64,000 bases of DNA, taken from assembly GCA_024399495.1 (NCBI GenBank), contig JAKSNY010000013.1, positions 1-64,000 of the forward strand, written 5' to 3'. Under the pieces are notes generated by a model. The model did not search any database and had not been told where the DNA came from. It saw only the letters and a list, made by a program, of their open reading frames with translations. Positions 1 to 8,126 of this stretch are shown here, one piece after another; position 1 is the first letter of the stretch, and each line of letters opens with the position of its first letter. This DNA comes from Paludibacteraceae bacterium. Its GTDB lineage: Bacteria > Bacteroidota > Bacteroidia > Bacteroidales > Paludibacteraceae. The translations under genes and the position numbers were made by a program.

Positions 1-194
1 CCATCAGGTATTTCAAACGGAGTGTTTTCCGTTATATTCTCATAATGGCGCTTATCGGAAGGATTTTTAGAAACTTTTTCCGCTTTGATGCGTTCTAGCA
101 ATACACTTGCTGGTTCGTCATTAGGGTCTTGTGGTACAAGTTTTCCGTGGATGGCAAGGTCTAATATTTTCTGACGCAATTTCTTTGTTTCCAT
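1..194 (-). CDS. hsdS: Type I restriction enzyme specificity subunit HsdS, N-terminal part (cut by window edge)
   Basis: The 64 visible residues begin [20 protein letters not shown] and continue with [19 protein letters not shown]. This is the characteristic opening of many HsdS subunits just before the first target-recognition domain. HsdS gives the methylase and nuclease complex its DNA sequence specificity. The ATG lies 3 bp after the hsdM stop, so the gene is the third member of an hsdR-hsdM-hsdS operon read leftwards. The target-recognition domains lie outside the window, so neither the recognised sequence nor any shuffling by recombination can be judged. Confidence 0.9.
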   Translation of the reverse strand, partial: METKKLRQKILDLAIHGKLVPQDPNDEPASVLLERIKAEKVSKNPSDKRHYENITENTPFEIPD

Positions 195-197
195 ACT

Positions 198-1733
198 TTA
201 TTCTTCAATATCTGCCATTAGTGCTTTCAGTTGCTTGACAGCCTCTGAAATATTGATACTTTTATCTTCTATGTTTGCCAATAATTCTGACAGGGGAATA
301 TCCTCTGTATAATCTTCTTGCTTTAACCACGTAATGTCAAGGGATGTTTTGTCTCTTTTTATTATTTCGTCATAAGAATACTTACGCCATCTGCCATCTG
401 TGTTCGTTTCTTCATTATATGTTTCTTTGCGATTATGTCTGTCTGTTGGATTATAGCAAGAGATAAACTCATCAAGATCTGATTCTTTTAATGGGTTTTG
501 TTTTAAAGTATGATGTATGTTTGTTCTGTAATCATATATCCAAACTTCTTTTGTGTGAATAGTCTCAGAAGCTGGTCTTTTTTCAAAAAATAAAACATTT
601 GCTTTCACTCCTTGAGCGTAAAAAATACCAGTTGGAAGCCTAAGAATTGTGTGTAAATCACATGTTTTTAGTAAGTTTTTACGAATAATCTCTCCTGCAT
701 TTCCTTCAAATAGAACATTATCAGGAAGAACAACAGCCGCTTGTCCACCAACTTTAAGCATAGACTTAATGTGTTGTACAAAATTAAGTTGCTTGTTACT
801 TGTCGTTGCAATGAAATCTTGACGAGTATAACTGTCTTTTTCCTTTTCTAGAACAGTTATTATGTTCCCATCTTTATCTTCTTTTTCTACTTCAATAGTT
901 TGTGATGCTTTCTTGCCAAATGGAGGATTTGTAAGAACATAATCACATAAATCACCATCTCCTGGAGCATGAGCCAAAGAGTCTTGGCATTTAATAGGCG
1001 GAACGCCATTAAAAGTACCAATACCATGTAGTAAAAGATTCATCAAACACATACGATATGTGCTTTCAACATATTCTGTACCACGAAAAACAGACTCCTG
1101 CAATGCTTTGTTCAATCGCTCGCTGTGTACGTTTTCAAAATATTTTCGTGTTGCTAATAAGAAACCGCCTGAACCACAACATGGATCAGCAATCTTTGTG
1201 TCTTCACTAAATTTTGGATTGACACATTTCACAATCACATTTATTAGTGCTCTTGGAGTGAAATATTGACCGGCACCAGATTTAGTGTCTTGTGCTATTC
1301 GCTGCAAGAGACTTTCATATATATCTCCTTTTACATCTTCGCTTTGAGAACTCCAGTCAACAGCATCTATCATATCTACAACCTTCTTCAATAAACTTGC
1401 TTTTTCCACTTTGTTCCTTGCCCCTCTGTATATTTCACCAATCATACCTTTGCGTTTTGATAAATCTGCAAGAAGTTTTTCGTAATTAGAAATTAAATCT
1501 TCACCTTGTAATGAAGCAAGTTGAGTCCATTCAAAATTATCAGGAATATCCATTCCTTCCATACTGAACATTTGGAGTTCAGGATCGGTAGCAGCCATTT
1601 TTTTGTTTTCATCAACCATTTTCAAGAACAACAAAAATGTTATCTGTTCCAAATAATCACCATAAGATACACCTCCATCACGAAGGACACTTGCTATGTT
1701 CCATATTTTATTGCTAATCTGTGATTCTGCCAT
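198..1733 (-). CDS. hsdM: Type I restriction-modification DNA methyltransferase HsdM
   Basis: This 511-residue N6-adenine methyltransferase is the modification subunit of a type I system and works with HsdS. An N-terminal helical HsdM_N region (about 5-140) is followed by GQYFTPR (155-161), the AdoMet-binding motif I DPCCGSGG (183-190) and the catalytic NPPFG motif (269-273). The length is normal for the family and no lesion is visible. It sits 10 bp downstream of hsdR and 3 bp upstream of hsdS, in one operon. The family assignment is secure from the motifs; the methylated sequence is unknown. Confidence 0.96.
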   Translation of the reverse strand: MAESQISNKIWNIASVLRDGGVSYGDYLEQITFLLFLKMVDENKKMAATDPELQMFSMEGMDIPDNFEWTQLASLQGEDLISNYEKLLADLSKRKGMIGEIYRGARNKVEKASLLKKVVDMIDAVDWSSQSEDVKGDIYESLLQRIAQDTKSGAGQYFTPRALINVIVKCVNPKFSEDTKIADPCCGSGGFLLATRKYFENVHSERLNKALQESVFRGTEYVESTYRMCLMNLLLHGIGTFNGVPPIKCQDSLAHAPGDGDLCDYVLTNPPFGKKASQTIEVEKEDKDGNIITVLEKEKDSYTRQDFIATTSNKQLNFVQHIKSMLKVGGQAAVVLPDNVLFEGNAGEIIRKNLLKTCDLHTILRLPTGIFYAQGVKANVLFFEKRPASETIHTKEVWIYDYRTNIHHTLKQNPLKESDLDEFISCYNPTDRHNRKETYNEETNTDGRWRKYSYDEIIKRDKTSLDITWLKQEDYTEDIPLSELLANIEDKSINISEAVKQLKALMADIEE

Positions 1734-1743
1734 AACTTTATTT

Positions 1744-4539
1744 TTACGCCACTAAGGCTTCATTGAGTTCAACTAATAGTTCTTTGCAATTTGAACCAAA
1801 AATTTTAACGAATTTTGCAGTTCCTCCCATTTGAGCGAACTGACCTATTTTTAATGATGCCAGAGATATGCTTGCATTTGCGGATATATGGTCTCTAATA
1901 AGGCGTAACCATTCCATTTGTTCATCTGTAAAAGGGTTGCTACTATTGGATTTTTTATTTTTAGAAAAAACCCAAGTTTTGAAGCGGGCTCTAACATCTT
2001 CTTCAAATGGTGTTAATTCTTCTATATAGTTCCATTCATATTTTATAATTTGAATTATATCAGTTAGCTGTTTGAATGCATTTTTTGATTTTGTAAACTT
2101 TCTATATGCTATGAATACATTTTGTTGTGTTAGAGAAGCATTGAATTCTTTCATTCTATCAAACAAGTCATGTATCATTCTTTCTGTTAACGGTTTGTTT
2201 TTGTAGTTTTGATGATATATAATATCCAAGGCTTCTATTTCATTTCTGCGAGTTTCATCGCTAATAAACTCTTTAAAAGTAGCCATAACTTCCGTTTCCT
2301 TCATAGGTTTAACAGATGCACTGACTAATGAATCCAAAGCTGGGTCTATAGTTTGGTCATTTGCATTCCCAACTTTCATTAAAAAATCCCTTACTGCTTT
2401 CTTGTTTATTGGTAGTGCGGCCAAATGACAGCGTTTAGTAATAATAGACTTTATACATTCTTCTTTTTGCGAATCTGTAAAGTAGTCATAATTAGGATGT
2501 TCTATTTTAACTTGGCTTTCTATAGCATCAATATTATGTGCGTTTTCCAAATTTGAGGCAAGAGCAGTTAAACTAATACCTCCTGTAAGTTCTTTGAATT
2601 CATCTTTTTGTTTGGAAGTTAGAGTCTTTTCCAATCGTACAATTCGTCTCGAAGCAGCTTTGAAAATATCTTCGTCAATTTCTGCGTTGGCAATATCATC
2701 AAGTAGCGTTTTGAAGGCAATTGTTGGCTTGGGGTCTCCAGATGCCTTCGGTTGCATCTTGGGAGATTCGGTAATGCCTACTGCATCTACAACAACATAT
2801 CCTAATTTTGCACTTGTTGCAGAAGGCGAGGCCTGTATCAGTTCTTCTTTTGATAAGACTCTTCTTGCTCTTCCAAGCATTTGTTCGTAGAAATTTTCAT
2901 TGCGAATATCACGCATAAATATGAGAATTTCAATACATTTTACATCTGTACCAGTGGCAATTTTTGTTACTGTCACAGCAATGCGGGGGTAATATTCGTT
3001 GCGAAAATTATGCAATAGTTCACTTTCAGATTCTTCGCTTTGATAGGTGATTTTTTTTATAAAATCGTCTCCTTCGTCAAAAACTTCTTTGGCTATTCTT
3101 ATTATATCATCGGCATGACTATCGTCTTTTGCAAAAATAAGTGTTTTCGGAAGCTCGTTTCTGTCAGCAAAATATTGCCAAGATTTCCAACTATCACGGA
3201 AGGTGGAAAGAACAACTCTGATTGTATCAAAGTTTACAACACTTCTATCCAAATCATTTCCATCATATCTTTCATCTTCATCTGCAACTTCCCATCTTTC
3301 CGTACGCTTCCGTTTGTCTCTAATATGCAAACGCTTTTCCATTCTGTGTACAACCCCTCCGTTTTGCATTTTATCGGTTTTTATCACAAAGGTACCAAAA
3401 GATCCGACATTAACTCCGTCTACTATTGCTTGTTCGTGGGAATACTCACTAACAACATTTTTGTTGAAGAAAGCATATGTTCTTGAACTAGGTGTTGCCG
3501 TTAATCCAATAAGGAACGCATCAAAATAATTAAATATTTGAATCCATTTGTTATAGATTGACCTATGACATTCATCTATAATAATGAAATCAAAATATTC
3601 TGGGGTGTATTTTGGATTGTAATGGACTTCTCTTACTGCTCCTTCGTCTGTTTGCTGCTCATCATCGCTTCCATCTGCAAAATTTTCTAAGTCACCGCAG
3701 AGCATAGAGTATAGCCTTTGTATTGTTGTTATAGTAATATTTGTTGAGTCTTGAATGTATGATTTCTGAATTCGTTCTATATTGTATAAATCTGTAAATT
3801 TCTCTTTCGTATCATATGTCTTGTAGTTCTTAAATTCAGATTCAGCTTGTTCACCAAGATTATTGGTGTCAACAAGGAATAGAACTCGTTTTACTCCTGC
3901 ATATTTTAAAAGACGATAAACAGAAGTAACGGCTGTATATGTTTTACCTGCTCCAGTAGCCATTTGGACTAAAGAACGCTCACGATTTTTCCCAAATGAA
4001 TCCTCCAAACCAAGTATAGCTTTTATTTGGCAATCACGAAACCCTTCATTTGGCAATTCTGGAAATGTTTGTAGTCTCTTTCTTAAAGTAGTACCCTTGT
4101 ATATTAGGTGCTTTTTATATTCATCAATCAACCTCTTTAGACTCTCAGGACGATGAAATGAATAAATTGATTTGGTGCGTGGGTTAGGGTCTTTTAAATC
4201 TTTATATAGAATAATATTGCCAGTGGCTTCGTATATAAAGCGAATATCATCTTTGTCATAATTACCCTTTAATCCTTCGTTTTGATATGCTTCATTTTGT
4301 CCAAGAGTGTCAATTATAAGATTCACTCCCTTGTTGTCTTCTTTTGCTTCAATTATACCACATGGGAATCCTTCAACAAACAGAGCATAATCAACCTCAT
4401 TACCCTCTTTTGTTCGGAACTCTCTAACTGCTACACCTAAGGCTGCTGTTCTGTCAAATTCTGCTCGGTCTTGGAGAATCCATCCTGACTCATTAAGTTT
4501 TGAATCAATGTTAATTCGTGCTTTTGCCTCTGGATCCAT
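1744..4539 (-). CDS. hsdR: Type I restriction endonuclease, motor and nuclease subunit HsdR
   Basis: This 931-residue restriction subunit couples ATP-driven DNA translocation to cleavage. An N-terminal PD-(D/E)xK-type nuclease is visible as D50 followed by E64-A-K66. The SF2 helicase core has Walker A ATGAGKT (194-200) and a DECH box (322-325), followed by the second RecA-like domain and a helical C-terminal region that docks on the methylase. It is the first gene of hsdR-hsdM-hsdS, with a consensus promoter upstream (4571-4602). The length is in the range of the shorter HsdR proteins and it appears intact. The long shadow frames on the opposite strand are not genes. Confidence 0.95.
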   Translation of the reverse strand: MDPEAKARINIDSKLNESGWILQDRAEFDRTAALGVAVREFRTKEGNEVDYALFVEGFPCGIIEAKEDNKGVNLIIDTLGQNEAYQNEGLKGNYDKDDIRFIYEATGNIILYKDLKDPNPRTKSIYSFHRPESLKRLIDEYKKHLIYKGTTLRKRLQTFPELPNEGFRDCQIKAILGLEDSFGKNRERSLVQMATGAGKTYTAVTSVYRLLKYAGVKRVLFLVDTNNLGEQAESEFKNYKTYDTKEKFTDLYNIERIQKSYIQDSTNITITTIQRLYSMLCGDLENFADGSDDEQQTDEGAVREVHYNPKYTPEYFDFIIIDECHRSIYNKWIQIFNYFDAFLIGLTATPSSRTYAFFNKNVVSEYSHEQAIVDGVNVGSFGTFVIKTDKMQNGGVVHRMEKRLHIRDKRKRTERWEVADEDERYDGNDLDRSVVNFDTIRVVLSTFRDSWKSWQYFADRNELPKTLIFAKDDSHADDIIRIAKEVFDEGDDFIKKITYQSEESESELLHNFRNEYYPRIAVTVTKIATGTDVKCIEILIFMRDIRNENFYEQMLGRARRVLSKEELIQASPSATSAKLGYVVVDAVGITESPKMQPKASGDPKPTIAFKTLLDDIANAEIDEDIFKAASRRIVRLEKTLTSKQKDEFKELTGGISLTALASNLENAHNIDAIESQVKIEHPNYDYFTDSQKEECIKSIITKRCHLAALPINKKAVRDFLMKVGNANDQTIDPALDSLVSASVKPMKETEVMATFKEFISDETRRNEIEALDIIYHQNYKNKPLTERMIHDLFDRMKEFNASLTQQNVFIAYRKFTKSKNAFKQLTDIIQIIKYEWNYIEELTPFEEDVRARFKTWVFSKNKKSNSSNPFTDEQMEWLRLIRDHISANASISLASLKIGQFAQMGGTAKFVKIFGSNCKELLVELNEALVA

Positions 4540-4570
4540 AAATTATAATTTTAAAGTATGTACTGTACTG

Positions 4571-4602
4571 CAAAAATAACACTTTTAAGACAATTTTACA
4601 AC
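4571..4602 (-). promoter_or_regulatory. Bacteroidetes-type promoter for hsdR
   Basis: Read leftwards, GTTG (4602-4599), a 20-bp spacer and TATTTTTG (4578-4571) match the Bacteroidetes -33/-7 consensus. The start codon of hsdR lies about 32 bp beyond the -7 box. Confidence 0.6.
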
Positions 4603-4767
4603 TAAAAGTTATAAAAAAAACAGGTGTTACTTAAAGAGGCCTCTGCACCCACGCAGGGTAAGTGGGTAGACTCTGAAATGGTCACAGACCATTTTAGAAG
4701 GGATAGCCGCCATCACAGAGGCGGCGTACCTCTGTAGTAACACCTGTTTTTATTAAAAGTTATAAAA
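4603..4767. mobile_element. Cloverleaf-folding inverted-repeat element flanked by a 14-bp direct repeat
   Basis: Perfect 16-bp inverted repeats (4616-4631 and 4736-4751) close a segment containing further nested pairs: AGAGG/CCTCT (4635-4639 with 4729-4733), ACCCAC/GTGGGT (4647-4652 with 4662-4667), AAATGGTC/GACCATTT (4076-type hairpin at 4676-4683 with 4687-4694) and CCGCC/GGCGG (4707-4711 with 4720-4724). Together they form a cloverleaf. The whole is bracketed by the direct repeat TAAAAGTTATAAAA (4603-4616 and 4754-4767), as expected for a target-site duplication. No ORF is present. It may be a non-autonomous MITE-like element, or a structured RNA lying between the hsd promoter and the next gene. 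The pairings are visible; mobility is inferred. Confidence 0.55.
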
Positions 4768-4815
4768 TTGCACTTTTATGACAATTTGATAATCAGTAAG
4801 TTAAGTGGGATTTTA

Positions 4816-4847
4816 TTTGGAGATTATGGCAAAATTCAGTATCTTTG
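4816..4847 (+). promoter_or_regulatory. Bacteroidetes-type promoter for the ORF6N remnant
   Basis: TTTG (4816-4819), a 20-bp spacer and TATCTTTG (4840-4847) form a perfect consensus 25 bp before the ATG of the short ORF6N-like frame. Confidence 0.65.
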
Positions 4848-4871
4848 CATATTCGTAAATCAAGAAATATA

Positions 4872-4991
4872 ATGGATATGGAAAAACGACCATACATCTA
4901 TACGGTAAGAGGTAAAAAGGTGGTGACAGACCGTGACTTGGCGGCAGTGCTGGGTGTAGAAACTAGACAGTTAAAACGTGTAGCAAAATAA
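4872..4991 (+). pseudogene. Truncated ORF6N-domain protein (39 residues)
   Basis: The frame starts with ATG and reads MDMEKRPYIYTVRGKKVV, then TDRDLAAVLGVETRQLKR, and stops after 39 codons. It matches the beginning of the ORF6N domain (pattern Y-x-I-R-G-x-K-V, D-x-D-L-A, Y/L-G-V-x-T-x-x-L), a DNA-binding module of phage and mobile-element antirepressor-like proteins, usually 150 residues or more. Here the protein ends inside the domain, so it is probably a remnant, although the promoter upstream is intact. A second in-frame ATG at residue 3 is an alternative start. Confidence 0.6.
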
Positions 4992-5039
4992 ATTTAATAA
5001 TAACACAGGAGTTAATTATAGTAAAAAAACGAACAACTC

Positions 5040-5070
5040 TTGCATAGTATTCATAATATTACTATATTTG
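5040..5070 (+). promoter_or_regulatory. Bacteroidetes-type promoter for hicA-hicB
   Basis: TTG (5040-5042), a 20-bp spacer and TATATTTG (5063-5070). The hicA ATG is at 5080, so a start about 7 bp past the -7 box would leave a leader of only a few bases. Confidence 0.65.
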
Positions 5071-5079
5071 CAAACAATT

Positions 5080-5268
5080 ATGAGTTATAAAAAAGTTAAG
5101 GATGTAATAGACCTACTTATTAACAATGGATTCTTATTTGTCAGACAAAAAGGAAGTCATCAAGTATATTCAGACGGAACACATATAGTTGTAGTTCCAG
5201 ACCATGGGAACAAGGGAATTGAAAAGGGAACATATTTCAGTATATTGAGGCAGGCAGGACTAAAATAA
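5080..5268 (+). CDS. hicA: HicA-type mRNA interferase toxin
   Basis: This 62-residue protein begins MSYKKVKDVIDLLINNGF and carries the HicA double-stranded-RNA-binding-like fold signature, with the catalytic His in KGSHQVY (about residues 25-31) and a second patch, VVPDHGNKGIEKGT. HicA toxins cleave mRNA and are held in check by HicB. The ATG at 5080 is preferred over an in-frame TTG at 5068, which lies inside the -7 promoter box. The antitoxin gene follows after 8 bp. The length and gene order are typical of hicAB modules, and no damage is visible. Confidence 0.93.
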   Translation: MSYKKVKDVIDLLINNGFLFVRQKGSHQVYSDGTHIVVVPDHGNKGIEKGTYFSILRQAGLK

Positions 5269-5276
5269 CAATAACA

Positions 5277-5687
5277 ATGGAAAAGCAAATTGTAACAGTA
5301 ATAGTAGAATATTCCGGGGATAATCTTAGTGCATATATCAAGGATGCTCCAATCATCACAACAGGCAAAGACCTCAAAGAAATTGAGAACAATATCAGAG
5401 AGGCTACGGATCTATACAAAGAGACCTGCATTGAAACTGGCATTCAACTGGTAAAAGTGCTCCAAGGCGATATTGAATTTAAATATAAAGTTGACACAGC
5501 ATCATTCATCAACTATTATAGCAACATATTCACCAAAGCGGCTTTAAGCAGAATAACAGGCATAAATGAAAGGCAACTCTGGCACTACGCGGCAGGCGTT
5601 CACAAACCCAGGCGACGTCAACTTGAAAAAATTGAGAACGGAATACACAAACTATCCACAGAACTAAGCAACATAATAATGCTGTAA
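5277..5687 (+). CDS. hicB: HicB-type antitoxin with C-terminal HTH domain
   Basis: This 136-residue antitoxin pairs with the upstream hicA. The N-terminal half (about 1-65) is the HicB partial RNase H-like fold, beginning EKQIVTVIVEYSGDNLSAYI and including the GKDLKEIENNIREA helix. The C-terminal half contains a helix-turn-helix (FTKAALSRITGINERQLWHY, then a basic KPRRRQLEKIE helix), which usually binds the operator of its own promoter. Autoregulation of the promoter at 5040-5070 is therefore expected but is an inference. It is the larger-than-minimal HicB type. Confidence 0.92.
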   Translation: MEKQIVTVIVEYSGDNLSAYIKDAPIITTGKDLKEIENNIREATDLYKETCIETGIQLVKVLQGDIEFKYKVDTASFINYYSNIFTKAALSRITGINERQLWHYAAGVHKPRRRQLEKIENGIHKLSTELSNIIML

Positions 5688-5745
5688 TTTACTCCGATGA
5701 GGCGTAAGCAAACACAATCCAACATATAACTTGTAGAAACAGAAT

Positions 5746-5778
5746 AACAGCGACTCTGTACAACACAGAATCGCTGTT
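5746..5778 (+). repeat. Inverted repeat downstream of hicB
   Basis: A 14-bp stem with one mismatch (5746-5759 with 5765-5778) and a 5-nt loop. No T-run follows on either strand, so a classical intrinsic terminator is doubtful. It may still end hicAB transcription or protect the 3' end. The rest of 5688-5972 shows no gene. Confidence 0.4.
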
Positions 5779-5972
5779 AAAGAAAAAATTATTATTTGCT
5801 AACGACCACTAAAGTGTTACCTTTCAAATTAGCCTATAGACTGTCCTTTGCTTCTATAGTTCTGTACCATCTAAATCAAATATACAAAGGCATGATTTAG
5901 AGAGTGGCTGAAACATAATAACACCACAAAGTTACAAGTTTTTATTATAGCAAACAAAAGGCTTATCACAAA

Positions 5973-8126
5973 TTATTTGGTGGTTTTGTATATCTTGTGC
6001 AACACAGGGGGAACGCAGAAAGACATTATGACTACACTTGCCATGCCTATAAGAGTTACAATGCCTAATGAGAATATGGCAGGGTGTTTGGCTGTTACAA
6101 GTACCCCGATGCCCACAAGCATAATAAGTGCGGAGACTATAATCTCCTTTTTGTATTGCGGAAGCATACGTTTGCCGGTCTTGCGTTCATACTCAAGCCC
6201 CTCCACTATAAATACAGAGTAGTCATCGCCCTGTCCAAATATGAAGGTGGCAAGAATAACGTTAACTATATTAAACTGAAGGTCAAGCAAAGCCATAGAT
6301 GCAAATATGACCACCCAGCAAAGAGCCATAGGCAGAAACGCCATCAGACCAAGAGCAATGCTCTTAAAACTTATACATAGGAATATAAGCACTATGGCTG
6401 CACATAACAAACCCAAATACTCAAAATCATAATTAAGAGAGCCTGCTATGTAGGAGTTCATGGCTTCTGTATCAAAACGCCCGGGCCACAATGCCGCCAA
6501 AGTTTCAGAGTCAGAGAGGTCAAGCCCCTGATAAGGAGAAGATATTAGAGTATAGAAAGGTTGGAATACATTGCTTTTTATTCCGCAGGCATCAGCTTCT
6601 GATTTAATGGTGCTGATAAGAGAATCTGCATTGTGAGCAGCCCAAAAAGAGTTCCATCTGTCAATACGTGCATTAAGTTCCGCTTTGGCTGACGATGCAA
6701 GATAAGCAGGCTTTGATGACATCGGGGCTAAAGACTCAATCCAGGCAAAATCCGCACGCTGCCGTTCTGTCATATAGTTAAGATGAGAGATATTGGGGTC
6801 AAACATAGGCTTGCGGTCAAGCGTAAGCACTAACGATGAGCCTATAAGTAGTATAAGAACAAGAGCCACATCAACCTTTAGCCATACACCTGAGCCTTTA
6901 TCACTCTTAAAAGTAATATCAGAATGTTCTGCCACAGAATTTATTTTCATTAAATGGGGTAGCCATACAAGGCAGAACACTATGGTGCCAGCCAAATCTG
7001 CCACAGCAAATAAACCAAGTTGTTTAAGTGCTGCAGAGTTTAATGATATAAGCACTATAAATGCCCCGATGGTGGTGATATTGCCTATAAGCAGCGGCTT
7101 TACAACCTCACGTACCGCTTGCTTTACGGAACATGTATATTGTTTGTGAATTAACAAATGAAGAGGATAATTGGCTGATATTCCAATGATTATAGACCCC
7201 ATACCCAATACTATCACAGACACCTCACCCTTAAATACAGACAGAGCCGCCATACCGCACAGCCACCCAAAGGATATGGCAGCCAAGATAAGCGGAATCT
7301 CCTTTTTGCAAGGGAATACATACAGCATAATAAGCGTTATCAGTACAATAGCCAGCCCAATGGCAATAATGGTGTCAGTCTTAATTCTGACAGCATTGCC
7401 GGCAGCCACCACAGGTGCTCCAAGCAGTCTGACCGATACAGATTTCACTTGTGCCTGTACAGCACCGCAAACACTGTTCAGAGAATCTGTAAGCAGGGCG
7501 TTTTTTTGAGATTCGGTACTGCCGTATGGAGAGTCATAGAATGCAAATCCACATTTGTAATCGGCAGTCATCATATAGCCGTTATATGATGTGAATGCTG
7601 AGGCGGTACCTGCATATTGGCTGTTAGATACCTCTGTGGGCGATATAAGCCTTAGTGGGTCTGACTTTAGCCAAGGTAGCAGGAACGATGTTCCGGGAGT
7701 TGCTATAACCTTTTTAGTGTCAAGCAGTCTGTTTCTTATATAGTCTTTACCCGATACAGAATCAAAACACGCTTCAAGTGCCGTATAATCGCTATCAGTA
7801 AGATAGTATGGCAGATTGCCACATGCAAAATCAAGTTTAGTGAGGAATCCGTCCATATCCACCTCAGTGGTGGCATCGGGTAGGGCATTGCCTATGGCAT
7901 CTATTGCAGAGCAGATGGAATCGGGGTTCTCTCCGCTGACTATAAAGACTATCTTTGAAGCCTCTGATAAAGATGAATATACACGCATAGATTCTGCATA
8001 TTCACTGTCAGAAGGCAGAAAATTAAAAATGTCTTCATTGTAACGGACAGTTGTAGCCAGCAGAATTAACACGGCACACAGCAGGCCCAATCCGCCCCAT
8101 AGTAATATTTTGCTTTTAGCGTTCAT
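5973..8126 (-). CDS. MMPL/RND-family exporter of the aryl-polyene-type cluster
   Basis: A 717-residue inner-membrane protein with one N-terminal membrane segment (about 7-27), a periplasmic domain, a first bundle of about five segments (250-395), a second periplasmic domain and a second bundle (about 570-712). The second bundle has the GxxxDY-type motif in FGQGDDYSVF, with charged residues typical of proton-driven MMPL transporters. In aryl polyene clusters such a protein is thought to move the lipid product across the inner membrane, working with the LolA-like carrier. The start codon lies inside the end of the ligase gene (11-bp overlap), so translation is probably coupled. It is the last gene of the operon. 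Confidence 0.88.
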   Translation of the reverse strand: MNAKSKILLWGGLGLLCAVLILLATTVRYNEDIFNFLPSDSEYAESMRVYSSLSEASKIVFIVSGENPDSICSAIDAIGNALPDATTEVDMDGFLTKLDFACGNLPYYLTDSDYTALEACFDSVSGKDYIRNRLLDTKKVIATPGTSFLLPWLKSDPLRLISPTEVSNSQYAGTASAFTSYNGYMMTADYKCGFAFYDSPYGSTESQKNALLTDSLNSVCGAVQAQVKSVSVRLLGAPVVAAGNAVRIKTDTIIAIGLAIVLITLIMLYVFPCKKEIPLILAAISFGWLCGMAALSVFKGEVSVIVLGMGSIIIGISANYPLHLLIHKQYTCSVKQAVREVVKPLLIGNITTIGAFIVLISLNSAALKQLGLFAVADLAGTIVFCLVWLPHLMKINSVAEHSDITFKSDKGSGVWLKVDVALVLILLIGSSLVLTLDRKPMFDPNISHLNYMTERQRADFAWIESLAPMSSKPAYLASSAKAELNARIDRWNSFWAAHNADSLISTIKSEADACGIKSNVFQPFYTLISSPYQGLDLSDSETLAALWPGRFDTEAMNSYIAGSLNYDFEYLGLLCAAIVLIFLCISFKSIALGLMAFLPMALCWVVIFASMALLDLQFNIVNVILATFIFGQGDDYSVFIVEGLEYERKTGKRMLPQYKKEIIVSALIMLVGIGVLVTAKHPAIFSLGIVTLIGMASVVIMSFCVPPVLHKIYKTTK

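Noticed and set aside
5746-5790. Intrinsic terminator of hicAB
   Set aside because: The hairpin is followed by A-rich rather than U-rich RNA on the plus strand; kept only as an inverted repeat.
5850-5900. Minus-strand TATATTTG box near 5880
   Set aside because: No gene follows in that direction and the -33 spacing is wrong.
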